A DNA stretch of 64,000 nucleotides from Teratosphaeria epicoccoides (taxonomy: Eukaryota > Ascomycota > Dothideomycetes > Mycosphaerellales > Teratosphaeriaceae): contig JADDMT010000084.1 in NCBI GenBank assembly GCA_021401465.1, forward strand, positions 1 through 64,000, given 5' to 3'. Both the position numbers and the translations under genes were made by a program. This document shows, piece by piece, positions 1 to 10,178 of this stretch. The notes beneath the pieces are model-generated. The model ran no database searches. It was not told the DNA's origin and saw nothing but the letters and a program-made list of their open reading frames with translations. How positions within the stretch are numbered: position 1 is the stretch's first letter; every line of letters starts with the position of its first letter.

Positions 1-1779
1 TTAGACCTTCTTCATGTCCTTGTAGAAGCTGTGTGCGTCACGCATCCGCACCGCAGGAACTTCGCCTATAGAGCCGTAGAACTAGTTGTCAGTAGCTCCA
101 TCAACAACGACTCCCTGCTTGTAGCGCCAAGGGCGGCCGAGCAGGAGCTCCTTATCAGGAACGTCTTCGGCGTAGAAGACTTCGTTAGTCTTGCGCACTT
201 CTCCCGAGGAGTCCGCGAGTTAGAGGCGCACGTTGTACGCGCCTCGAGCCGCTGCGCCTTCGCCCCGAAAAGACTTCATGGTAGGTAGCAGGGCTCCTAG
301 GATCGGCTTCAAACCGAGCCGTACGATTACCCTCTAGGGTATTACGTTAACCTCCGCAAGGTCATCTAACATATAGTCTACTAGCTCGAGCGAGCCATTA
401 ACTCGGACCGCGCCGGATAGGCGCCGCGCAGGCTACGAGTCTACACCATCGGTGACGGACAGCTTGGATACCCGCGGTAGCCATTCGGTTGTCTCGGGCT
501 TGTCCTTCTTTCGCCTCCCCTCTAGGGAGGTTTCAGACACCTTGCTCACCTTCTTCCCATCACTTCGTTTAGGACAGCGAGCCGCCTAGTAGTCCCTCGC
601 TCCACAGATGTGGCAGCTACTCGGAGGCTTCTCGCTACTGTCTTTTGGCTCGGAGGGCTTGCTCCTCTAGAATGAACTACCGCGTTAGACGTGACCCCTA
701 GGGCGCTTATAATGGCGGCCCTTCGGTAGGTCCTCGGGGCTTAGACGCTTATTGTCCTTACCGCCCGATTTTCCATTTCGCTTCAAGGTGATTTCCATAC
801 GTGTCGCAAGGGACACGAGGTCTTGCCGAGTTGTCGGAAGTTCATGAAAAGTCATGATCGTGTTCCGAAGATCGTCATTGAGTTTGACGAGCAAGTGCCG
901 CACGCGTTGCGTCTTAGTATAGGGTGGCATCTGTCCCTCGAGCGTGGCGAGGTAGGTTGCGAAGCTAGAGGTTGTTTGTCCCTTCCCCTGCTTAGCCTTC
1001 TCGTACTCGACGGACACGGTAAGGGCGCAATTCCCCGGATCCTCGACCTAGTCGACATAGAACTAGCGAAAGTCCGCCTACGTATACGTTCTGTCGTGGA
1101 CCCGCATAAGGTCATACTGCTTATGCTAATTGTTGCGAGGTTCCTTATCCTCTTCGAGCTACATTATACTAAAGGCAACTCGTTCGCCCTCCATAAAATA
1201 TCCGCGTAGGTTAAGCACGAAAACTGCCTCACATGCCTGCAAGAAAGTTCGAGCCTCCTTCAAGGTGTCTCCCTTAAACGGCTTCGGGTTGCGTGCGTTA
1301 CGACTACCTCCCGGTTAGCCTACTATGGCCCCGAATTCAGGCACCAAGTTCGCAGGCACACGCGGAGAGTCTGCGCCTCCTAGTAAGTTGTCTTCGCGGG
1401 TCCCTAGCGTGAAATCTCGCTGGATTTCTTCGTCCGCTAGTTCGTTAGTACCGCTCATGGCGACGTCTTCGTCGTCATCGCCGTTGTCGCTGCTAGGAGC
1501 GGTGCGGCTCCGGCTCTAGTTCGCAAGGTAGTTCGCAACCTGATTGACAATCATGGCTACAAGGGCCGGGTCGATAGTCGGGGTTAGCTGCAGTCCCTGT
1601 GCGGGGGGTCTATTGCCTAGTCCGCCGCGTAATTGTCCTCTAGCGGAACCGTCGCTCGATGCAGTGTCGCTCGCAGCGGGTACTTCTGCGGGCTAGTTAC
1701 TCGGGCCAGCTTCGCTATCGCGGGCGCTCGGGATAGCGCTCACTGCGCGTTAGTTGCGAGTTCGTAGTGCTCTAGACAT
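1..1779 (-). pseudogene. Fam360 gag-protease ORF, copy R1 (broken)
   Basis: The frame opens at ATG 1779 and runs leftwards to a TAA at 1-3. It contains a retrotransposon gag domain (the clearest open stretch is 1017-685, including IMTFHELPTTRQDLVSL) and then a CCHC zinc knuckle near 560-620. In the knuckle the His is read as Tyr and a Gln as TAG, both expected from CpA to TpA mutation (CAC to TAC, CAG to TAG). Downstream is a region with LLGRPWRYK that resembles the region after the protease in fungal gypsy elements. Stops are TAG or TAA only. The product would have formed the capsid and matured the polyprotein; this copy is dead. Confidence 0.8.
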
Positions 1780-1816
1780 ATCGTAGTATTCTCTGCCAGA
1801 CTGCAAAGCAGGGGAG

Positions 1817-1825
1817 AGAAAGCAG
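1817..1825 (-). other. Primer-binding site of R1, self-priming type
   Basis: The minus-strand sequence CTGCTTTCT lies three bases inside the LTR and is the exact complement of AGAAAGCAG in the LTR, about 34 bases downstream of the TATA box. No complement to a tRNA 3' end (TGG start) is seen. This fits priming by the transcript's own 5' end, as known for Tf1 of fission yeast and its fungal relatives. Confidence 0.6.
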
Positions 1826-1828
1826 AAC

Positions 1829-2188
1829 TAATATAGATGTATGTGCCATATGATATGAAAATATCTCGCAGTGTGACAGAGTAATCCGACCTTTTAGTAG
1901 GTACAAGACAGCGCTGCTTTCTGCTTATCGCAGAGGTGGCGCTAAGGGTGCTTATAACCCCCGACGCTCCTTAATTAGGGAAAGCATGTCCGAGCCTAAC
2001 CCCGTAGGGGTACCGTAGGGTCAGCGACGTGGGGGCGTCCTACGTCGACAACTGATCCTACTCGGACGACATACAAGCTAACGTATGTACGAAGGACCCC
2101 CTTGCCATATGTGGCAGGGTCACTGCATGCCAAGGGCGGCCATTAGAACCCATGCGGTTCAAATGGTCCCCTAGTATCAACCGTATCA
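1829..2188 (-). repeat. 5' LTR of R1 (360 bp)
   Basis: Read on the minus strand it starts TGATACGGTTGATACTAG and ends TATATTA, a RIP form of the TATATCA seen in the 3' LTR of R6. It holds a TTATAAGC TATA box and the AGAAAGCAG primer sequence. Five other copies in the window have exactly the same length. Confidence 0.9.
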
Positions 2189-2935
2189 CTCGCTACGCTC
2201 GAGGGACAGATGCTACCCTATACTAAGACGTAACGCGGGCGGCACTTGCTTATCAAACTTAATAACAATCTTCGGAATACAATCATGACTTTTCATGAAC
2301 TTCTAACAACTCGGCAAGACCTCGTGTCCCTTACAACACGTATAGAAATCACCTTGAAGCGAAATGGAAAATCGGGCAGTAAGGACAATAAGCGTCTAAG
2401 CCCTAAGGACCTACTAAAGGGCCGCTATTACAAGCGCCCTAGGGGTCACGCCTAACGCGGTAGTTCATTCCGGAGGAGCAAGCCCTCCGAGCTAAAAGAC
2501 GGTAGCGAGAAGCCTCCGAGTAGCTACTACATCTGTAGAGCGAGGGACTACTAGGCGGCTCGCTGTCCTAAACGAAGTGATAGGAAGAAGGTAAGCAAGG
2601 TGTCCGAAACCTCCCTAGAGGGGAGGCGAAAGAAGGACAAGCCTAAGACAACCGAATAGCTACTACGGGTATCTAAGCTGTCTGTCACTAATAGTGTAGA
2701 CTCGTGGCCTGCCTGGCGCCTATCTGGTACGGTCTGAGTTAATAGCTCGCTTAAGCTAGTAGACTGTATGTTAGCTGACCTTGCGGAGATTAACGTGATA
2801 CCCTAGAGGGTAGTCGTACAGCTCGGTTTGAAGCTAATCCTAGGAGCCCTGCTGCCTGCTATGAAGTCCTTTTAGGGCGAAGGCGTAGCGGCTTAAGGCG
2901 CGTACAATGTGCGCCTCTAACTCGCGGACTCCTCG
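2189..2935 (+). pseudogene. Fam360 gag fragment, copy R2
   Basis: A plus-strand gag piece trapped between R1 and R3. It begins inside the gag domain (LATLEGQM equivalent), contains IMTFHELLTTRQDLVSL, the damaged zinc knuckle (near 2525-2570) and the start of the protease-like region, then stops abruptly at the LTR of R3. It is the remains of the element into which R1 inserted. Stops are TAG or TAA of RIP type. The matching left part of this copy lies beyond the window. Confidence 0.8.
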
Positions 2936-3295
2936 TGATATAGATGTATATGCTATATGATATAGAAATATCTCGTAGTGTGACAGAGTAATCTAACCTT
3001 TTAGTAGGTACAAGACAGCGCTACTTTCTGCTTATCGCAGAGGTAGCGCTAAGGGTACTTATAACCCCCGATGCTCCTTAATTAGGGAAAGCTTGTCCGA
3101 GCCTAACCCCGCAGGGGTACCGTAGGGTCAGCGACATAAGGGCGTCCTACGTTAACAACTAATCCCTCTTAGACGACATACAAGCTAACGTATGTACGAA
3201 GGACCCCCTTGCTATATGTAGCAGGGTTACTGCATGCTAAGGGCGGGCATTAGAACCCATGCGGTTCTAATAGCCCCCTAGTATTAACCGTATCA
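2936..3295 (-). repeat. 3' LTR of R3 (360 bp)
   Basis: Plus-strand start TGATATAGATG and end CCGTATCA give a TG...CA LTR when reversed. The purine-rich tract AGGAGGAGGGGCAG (minus strand, just right of 3295) is the polypurine tract priming plus-strand synthesis. Confidence 0.9.
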
Positions 3296-4093
3296 CTGCC
3301 CCTCCTCCTATGAGGATGTCCCTAGCCTTACCGAGTAATACACGCGGAACATATAGGGTACGGGATGTAGCACGCTTACACTACGCAAGAGTAAATAGGT
3401 AGATAGCCTATATAACATGTGTCATGCATACACCTTAACACCTTCGTAGTAAGTGCAGGGCGGAGGCTACTAACTCGGGCGGGTTTTAACCTGTCACATG
3501 TTAGGCAGCTTCGTAATACCTTCGCTTTACATGCAGATCGAGATATCAGGACACTACGAGCATGTACTTTAGTTAATCCTTGGAATTATGGGGCGAGCAT
3601 ACGCGCTAGCCTTGCCAAGTAGCTTGGCCGTCCCTATTTAGTCATGACTATGAAGAACATGTCGCAGAACCTTAGGGTAGTAGGAAAGTATGCGGACGCT
3701 CTACGCGCGCCACTCGAAACGGCAGGAGCGCGCTCCTAGCGCGGGCCTCGCCACATTTTCATGCTAGTAGGCTAGCACAAGTACGGTTAGCGTACATGCG
3801 TGACAGCCGCGTTATCCGTTATTACATTATTCGGTCCCCTTGTAAGTTAACTAAAGGTAGGTACTCTGCGCATGTAGTTCGAGTTACTAGCTTAACGGTT
3901 GCGGTAGGCAACAGGGGGGCTGTTAGAGGGTATAAAAACCTCGTCGCTTTCCTAAACTTCCTGTTCTAAGACACTAACATCGACCTCCGCTCCTATTTCG
4001 CTTAGCTTGTACCTCGCTATGTCTGCAGGTCTGTACTAGAGCTTCTTCTTCTTTAATCAATTAATCAAGATCAATTAACCTGTCTTAGCTATA
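3296..4093 (+). promoter_or_regulatory. Spacer and putative promoter of the antisense gene in R3
   Basis: About 800 bp between the 3' LTR of R3 and the antisense ATG, present in all three copies of this region. It contains a TATAAAAA box at 3931-3938, 163 bp before the ATG, and a short open stretch at 3419-3622 whose coding value I cannot support. The AT-rich run just before the ATG (4050-4080, repeated TCAATTAA) is also conserved. Confidence 0.5.
3931..3938 (+). promoter_or_regulatory. TATA box of the antisense gene, R3 copy
   Basis: TATAAAAA lies within GGGTATAAAAACCTCG, oriented with the antisense gene. The same octamer is found at the same distance (163 bp to the ATG) in the R4 and R6 copies. 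Confidence 0.55.
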
Positions 4094-5590
4094 ATGGCTC
4101 ATGTGCTACAGACTAAGTTTAACGCTACTTACTCTGCCCGCGATCGTCGCTCATGTCGACAATGCCTCGACAACCTTAGTAGCTAAGCTGCACACATCTC
4201 TCCTCTACGTGTTAGTAAGGCGTCCCCTACTCGTGAAGTATGCGTGACTTATACTAACCGAAGCGTAGCTAAGATCTACATTAGCGGATTTGATGAGAGT
4301 AGTGTCTACTGCAATTATGTCAACTGTAATAGCAAGCATCAAAAATGCCAAGACCTCCCTAAAGAGGTGTACGGCGAGTATAACTAGCTCTGCTATAACA
4401 TCGATAACTTCTAGAGTACGCGCGACGAGGGGATTGCTAAAGGCACTCTAACTATGAACAGGCTTTAGGCTAAGTACCGCGAGGTACTCGCCTACCTGCT
4501 CGGCGCCCTCTCGTGCTTTACTATAACTGCTAACCGTTCTCATAGCGGTGTTCGCTTCGACTCTCTGCTAACAGGCGAAAACGTTTGTCTAGGTCTAATC
4601 GCAGACTTAGTCTAGAAGATCTTGAAGGTGCTAACTGTTAGGGTCGAGACCTTCGCCATAGTACGCATATAGTGTAGGTACCCTCTGATTATAAATGCTG
4701 ACTTTCTCTACTAGGCTAACGTTAGCGTCGAGAAATATCCGACTAGCTGTTAGCGTTAGCAACTCGGGGCCCTTGCCTCTATTAACAATGACTTTAAGAC
4801 GCGGATGATCCGCAAGAAGGTTATCAAGCAATTCACCGCTCCTACTACTAAGGCGACGCCCTAGCGCCGTACCGAGAGACAGCCTGCCTCTAAGCCAGTC
4901 CTGAGGACTAAGCCGTAAGTTACTCACTTGAATCCTGTCACGTGCGTATAGCTAACACATTGTAGCGCCGCTGCCTACGCTGCCTTGACGCTACTGTCTA
5001 AGAAGAAGAAGAAGGCAAGGGCCGAAATTGAGGTTAGCGACAAGGAAGCCGAACCTTTCCTGCTTGCGACCTGTACTACGTCCGTCAAGACGCTAAGGCA
5101 CAAGCCTCTAGGCCAGATCTTTGAGGATAAGGAGGATGACAATGTCTAGGATACCTTCGGTCCTGACGTGATCCCTTCGCGCTGTAGTGTCACCGCACTA
5201 GTTGCGCCTAAGGGAGACACCGAGTCTAATAATGTGGTTAACACTCGTGTTAAGAAGCGCAAGATAATCTCGAGGGCCGAGCGCGACAGCCGCAAGCGCG
5301 CTTAAGTCTCTTTGCCTTCTGATGCTAAGGATAAGGTAGTCGTCGCGACTAGGCGCGGTAAGGATGTCGCTAGTTCTCTAGCTACTATAGGCTCTAAAGA
5401 CGAGCTCCCTTGTAACCTACTAAAGAAGAAGATGCTAGCCTCTCTTTGTGGCGTTGCTACCCCTGTCACTTATAGTCGCTTCAGGGTGTTTAGTAGACCC
5501 CGTGTAGGTAGGTAGTCCCTAGTAGACCGCAACAAGAAAGACTCTCCTGCTTCGGGTTTAGTTAGGAAGCCCCTAACTAGTAGTCGCTAA
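4094..5590 (+). pseudogene. Antisense cysteine-rich nuclear-type protein gene of Fam360, R3 copy
   Basis: This reading frame lies opposite to the retrotransposon genes, between pol and the 3' LTR. From ATG 4094 to TAA 5588-5590 it is 1,497 bp, interrupted only by TAG/TAA stops of RIP type. The first 90 codons carry paired cysteines: C21 and C24, C50 with position 53, then positions 75, 78 and 85 spaced as CX2CX6C. Positions that read Tyr here (53, 75) are Cys in R4 or R6. A lysine run (SKKKKKARAE) near codon 303 and KKRK plus SRKRA further on look like nuclear localisation signals. A 51-bp intron is visible at 4915-4965. I recognise no family with confidence; there is a loose resemblance to cysteine-patterned fungal domains of unknown function. 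It is tail-to-tail with pol, with 140 bp between the two stops. Confidence 0.6.
4915..4965 (+). other. Spliceosomal intron in the antisense gene, R3 copy
   Basis: Donor GTAAGT, branch GCTAACA and acceptor TGTAG give a 51-bp intron that keeps the frame. Unspliced, it would read through RIP-type stops. The same donor, branch and acceptor occur in R4 and R6. It can be recognised only on the antisense transcript, so sense genomic RNA would carry it unspliced through reverse transcription. Confidence 0.65.
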
Positions 5591-5730
5591 GTATTAGCTA
5601 CGAAGCTAATCTGAGCATGTCTCTTATTCTCCTTAGGTTTATTCTAGGTGTGCCTTTAGGCATCAATGATATATGAGTAGGGCGTTTGCTTCTCGTTATT
5701 ACTCCGCGCGTTATGCGCTACATACACATG

Positions 5731-7770
5731 TTAAGAATTCTGCTCTAAAGCCCTCATCTTCCTACGAATCGACCTTCTTAAGCCCTGCTCACGCCTCCTC
5801 TACTCTTCGAATTCACGAATAGCTTCTAGAGCGTTCTTGTAGTCTTTAGCCAGAACCTATTATGTGTACTTAGGTAGGTATCCTTTCTAATTTACTAGAT
5901 AGTGCGTTACGCCCTTACGCCGCATACTGTCCTTAATACCCTCGACTTCCTACTCTTCGTTCTCTTCTGCTACTAGCATCGGGTCCGCAGGCTCTTTGCC
6001 CTTACGCTGTACCTATAGTTCGAGTAGAGATACGTAGAAGACATCGTGCACATAATAGGACGATAGTAACGATAGCTAGTATGCCTGCGAGCCTATCGCG
6101 TCGCGTATCCGGAAGGGTCCGACGAACCTTGGCGTCATCTTCTTGCTTAGAAGTTTCAGCTTAAGATTCTTCGTCGACAGTAACACCTTCGTACTAACTA
6201 CATACTACATCGGTTTAGCACAGGCGTTATTATGTTTAATCTGGGATTCTAAGGCCTTTTTCTAGTGTTCTATTAGCACCGAATGTACCTCGCGCATACG
6301 CCGCGCTAATTCCGCGGCAGCTAGCACCCTCTCCTTAGAAGACTCGTCCCGAGGCGGTTCTAGGTGTATTTCTAGATTAAAGCCATAAAGAATCTGAAAT
6401 GGCGACATGCGCATAGTAGCATGCATACTGTTATTAACTGCAAATTCCGCTATAGGAATTACGTCGGCTTAGGCATCCTAGTTCTTAGCGTAGTAGCACT
6501 AAAGGTACTACTTAAGAGTCTAGTTTATACGTTTAGTCTAACTATTAGTCTATAGATAGAATGCTGTACTTAGGCAGTGCTTGACACGCGCCTTAAACAC
6601 AAATTCTTGCTAGTATTTACTAGTAAAGACAGAACCTCGATCTGATAGGATACTTCAGGGGATACTAAAGCGCTATATGACTTCGTCGCGAAGTAGTCAC
6701 GTAAGCTCGCTACTTGTGCATCTTTTCGTACATAGGATGAAGACATTCATCTTAGAGTATTAGTCGACTACTACAAGGGCAGCATTAACTACATCGCCTC
6801 TCTACTTTGCTAGCGGCAAATCAGTGATGAAATCTATGGCCAAGTCTTGCCATAGTCTCTCTAGTAGTAGGAGCGCCTAAGCATCGCTGTAGGGGCGATA
6901 GCGCCGAGATTTGCTAACCTGGCACGTCTAGCAGGATTTGACATAGTCAGAGACATCCTGTTCTAGCGTAGGCTACTAGTATTTACGTCCGAGAAGTGCG
7001 TTCGTCTTCTCTGCACTAAAATGGCCTGCGAGTTCATTGTCATGATAAATACAGAGGAGCTGCGAACAGAGTACGCGGTTAGCGGGTACGTAGAGCCTAT
7101 TGTTAAAGTACTACAAGTCGCCTGACTTAGTCTAGTACTTCGGACCGCCTGCGGTGTCCTAGAGGGCTACACCCTCATTAATTAACTCCGGTTCTTGCTC
7201 TTGCAACCGCTGAATAAGTCTCGAGACTTCTTTAAAGGGTTCTTTAGACATCGCATACTTACTACATATAAGCTAGTTAGCTACCGCACGGATCGAGCTA
7301 GACGTAGTCGCTATAACTGCTAGATAGGAGGGTTTGTCACTAGCGGAGGCCGTGAGGCCCTATTAGACCTGCAGTCGACCTACAAGAGGAGCTAACGACA
7401 GATCGCCGCCCTAAGCTACAAGCTTCGTTTGCAGCGTAGGGAGAAGCTGTTAGTTACCCTCCTCCCTAGTGTCGTAGTCTAGTCGTCGCGAAGGACTATC
7501 AGCCGGATTCGTCTTTCTAGAACGATGCTAGATAACGAAGTCAAAGCTAGCGAGGAAAGTCGCCTACCTTGCTTGCCGACTACTTAGCTGCTTCATGCCT
7601 ATGAAGCCGCGAAGGTTGTTATAGTTAGTAAGCACCTTAATAGGGTACGCTACGCCTTTAAGGTAGTGTTAGTACTCCTTAAAGCTGTTAACAATAGCTA
7701 AAAGCTCTTAGTCGTGAGTCTTATAGTTAAGCTTAGCGCCCTGCATCTTCTGCGACTAGAAGGCAATCGG
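5731..7770 (-). pseudogene. Fam360 pol, 3' part: RNase H end, integrase, chromodomain (R3)
   Basis: This continues the pol frame interrupted by L1. In reading order: the end of RNase H, an integrase zinc-binding region (CQTC-type with one codon damaged), the catalytic core with DFITDLP and SDRGSVFTS, the GPFRIRD and HDVFYVSLLEL region that follows the core, and a C-terminal chromodomain with KGYLPKYT near 5850-5900. Codon TAA at 5731-5733 ends it. Stops inside are TAG/TAA at positions expected to be Trp or Gln. Chromodomains steer integration towards marked chromatin in this class of elements. Confidence 0.8.
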
Positions 7771-8254
7771 TGTCATGGGTGTCAGGAGTACTGTCCGGAG
7801 TACTATAGGATACAGGATCGTGAGGGTCCTAAGTGCTATGAGTCATAGTACCGTCATAGGAGTACTATGAGTCATAGGCATAGTCATAGGAGAAAGGATC
7901 TGTCACGTGAGGACAGATCCCCGGATCTATAGGGTCAGTCTACAGATCTATAGGCCTACAAGGAAGAAGGGATCTGTCACGGGATGACAGACCCTTAGAT
8001 CTGTAGGGTTAGTCTATAGATCTACAGACACGGATCTATCAGGTCTGTCGACAGATCTAACAGAGCTGCTCTGTCTCTCTAGTATATAGGGCTAGCTTTA
8101 GGACAGGCAGTTAGGAGCTTCGTGCTTAATTCTTAATTCCCTTTCCCTAGGGGATAGTTAGTTACAAGGTTAACCGCCATTGTCGATATTCTTTACAGCT
8201 CTGCGAGTCTAATACCTAGTCACCTTCCTGCTATCGGCACCTACCCTTATGACA
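7771..8254 (+). repeat. 5' LTR of L1 (484 bp)
   Basis: TGTCATGGGTGTCAG at the start and CTACCCTTATGACA at the end. A TATATA box lies at 8083-8088. The upstream half is packed with GATCTGT and ACAGATC in both orientations plus repeated AGTACTAT and GAGTCATAG words, which may be a promoter array. Confidence 0.92.
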
Positions 8255-8256
8255 TT

Positions 8257-8264
8257 TTAAGCAC
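8257..8264 (+). other. Possible self-primed primer-binding site of L1
   Basis: TTAAGCAC begins two bases after the 5' LTR and is complementary to GTGCTTAA at 8122-8129 in the LTR, 39 bases downstream of the TATATA box. The match is only eight bases, so this is tentative. No tRNA-type PBS is evident. Confidence 0.35.
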
Positions 8265-8433
8265 TACTTCTAAGGAAGCATCAGGAGACTTATCAAGCGC
8301 TTGACATACGCCTATGTCAAGTAGTTCTTTAACTGTTAGTTCAAGTTCTAGCGACAGTTAACCGACACTACGAGAACAAGTTGCCGCTACACCTTAAATC
8401 ACGTAGTAGCTCGAATCCATTTACCTTAGCGAG

Positions 8434-10150
8434 ATGGCTCTAGCATCCGTCGCAGGTTCAACTACTAGGAATGGACATAGTAACAACAGCTTCAAGATAG
8501 GAAGCCCTACAGAGTTCATAGGACAACGATCTTAGGTCGAGATGTTTATCCTATAATGCTAGTTAGCATTTAACGTAGATACAGAACGGTTTACGACACA
8601 TCATAAGCGAATGATGTACATTGTCTCTTACCTAAAGGGACTAGCGTTCGAGTTTATCCAGCCTTATCTGACAGATTATCTGGATCACGTCAGTAGCGCC
8701 GAAGCTAGGAAGACTACGACTAGGGAGATTCTCAACTTAGACAAGTCTTTGTTTAAGGCATTACGCGAAGCGTTTAGGCTCGGTAATAAGCAACAAGAGG
8801 CCGAGAGAGCTCTCCTAGGAATCTAGCAGAAGGGTTCCGCTACTAAGTACCGCGCGGACTTTTAGACCCTCTCTGCTCGAGTCGACTAGAATGATAACGC
8901 TTTAGCTGCTTAGTTCTACTAGGGACTAAAGGAGACGGTTAAAGACGAAATTGCCCGAGGAGATCGGCTAACGACATTCAAGGAAATGAGCGATCTCGCG
9001 ATTAGAATCGATAATCGCATCTAGGAATAACAACAAGAACGACAACATAGAAATCGCAAGCTGGCGCAGGCTAACTATAAGGTCTAACGATTAGCACCGA
9101 AATGGCGAAGCGATTACTATAGTCTCTAACCTATGGAGTTAGATGCGACTAAGGGGCGTCCTAGGAATAGACCCCGAGGAAAGCCGCGGAAGGGCTCTCC
9201 TCCCCAGAATGGTCTGAAGAAGCCATTCGACAAGAGTAATCTCGAGTGCTACTACTGTGGAAAGAAAGGACACTTTGCCCGCGAATGTTTTGCTAAGAAG
9301 CAACGACAAGAGCTGCCTAGGATAGAGCAGGCTCGCGCAATAACGACGGCACCTAAGCAAAAGGCCGCCGCTACTCGAGAACCAGACCATGCCGCACTTA
9401 CTTGGACTGCGTGCTATGACGACGATTGTCGAATTCACATGAGTGATAAAGATGGTTCCGGATAGTACCCTAGCCGAAACAAGGCGCAGTCGATCTGTGC
9501 GCTAAGGGGTACACCTTCTAGTGCGACAGTCCTAAGGCAACAGGAACTAGAAGAAGAAGAAGAGGGTTCGGACGACAACTACGAGCTTGTCGAAGCCGTC
9601 ATTCCTGATTCCGAGGAAGACGAGAGCATAGAGCGATAGGCTATGCCGCCGCATGACATCAGACTCGACATTATCCGAATCATACAGAACTAATAGGCTT
9701 AGGCTTGCCCATGGATTAATGGAGTACAACACGTCGACTAGCTTCAGTATGACGAACTAGCCGACCGTATGCGACGACACCTGAGGAGACTACTAGTCGT
9801 AGCTTAACCTCACGCGCATCAGAAAGTTGTCCAAGAAATTGTACCGTTCGGGGTAGAGTTCACGCCCTAGGGAGGCTACCTAACCTACAAAGGTATTCAG
9901 ATTCCACGAGCGCTACGACTCTGAGTCTATCATTTAAAGATAGAGTACGCAAGGAACGCGCAGGAACAGCGAGGCCAAGAACGAGAACGATCTCTTAGGC
10001 CAGAAAACGGTAACGCTCAGAGAAGAAGCCAAGACTGCACGATCCCTGAACTAGTCCGTGAAGACAGTTATTCGGGAAACGACAAGGTCCGCCGGAATTA
10101 GACCTACGGACGGACCAGACAGGGCTGCAACGATGTGCCGCGATCGGCGC
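8434..10150 (+). pseudogene. L1 gag with CCHC zinc knuckle
   Basis: The frame opens at ATG 8434 (MALASVAGSTTRNGHS). A capsid-like stretch with FIQPYLTDYLDHVSS lies at 8611-8826. An intact zinc knuckle CYYCGKKGHFARECF near 9250-9290 has the full CX2CX4HX4C spacing. Basic, Arg/Pro-rich sequence precedes it and an acidic Glu-rich stretch follows (9546-9640). Several TAG stops of RIP type break the frame. The following pol frame is offset by -1, so the element may have used -1 frameshifting between about 9950 and 10180. The exact end is uncertain. Confidence 0.75.
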
Positions 10151-10178
10151 CAGATACGCGAACAACCTTAGAGTATAG

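Larger units (their letters stand above)
1..2188 (-). mobile_element. Fam360 Ty3/gypsy retrotransposon, copy R1 (5' part, cut by window edge)
   Basis: This is the 5' part of a minus-strand Ty3/gypsy element: a 360-bp LTR at 1829-2188, a primer-binding site, then a gag-protease frame running off the left edge. It has inserted into another copy's gag (R2). The right flank ctcgc (2189-2193) is the expected 5-bp target copy, but its partner lies outside the window. R1 has fewer in-frame stops than the other copies, for example keeping the Trp in the protease-region motif GRPWRYK where other copies have TAG. It is therefore either younger or less mutated by RIP. Confidence 0.85.

Noticed and set aside
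3419..3622. Open frame in the Fam360 spacer
   Set aside because: Short, upstream of the antisense TATA box, and not kept as an open frame in the other two copies; more likely promoter or leader sequence.
4631..4927. 98-aa open frame on the minus strand inside the antisense gene
   Set aside because: It is a shadow of the antisense gene: the conserved features (intron, cysteines, Lys-rich stretches) are on the other strand.
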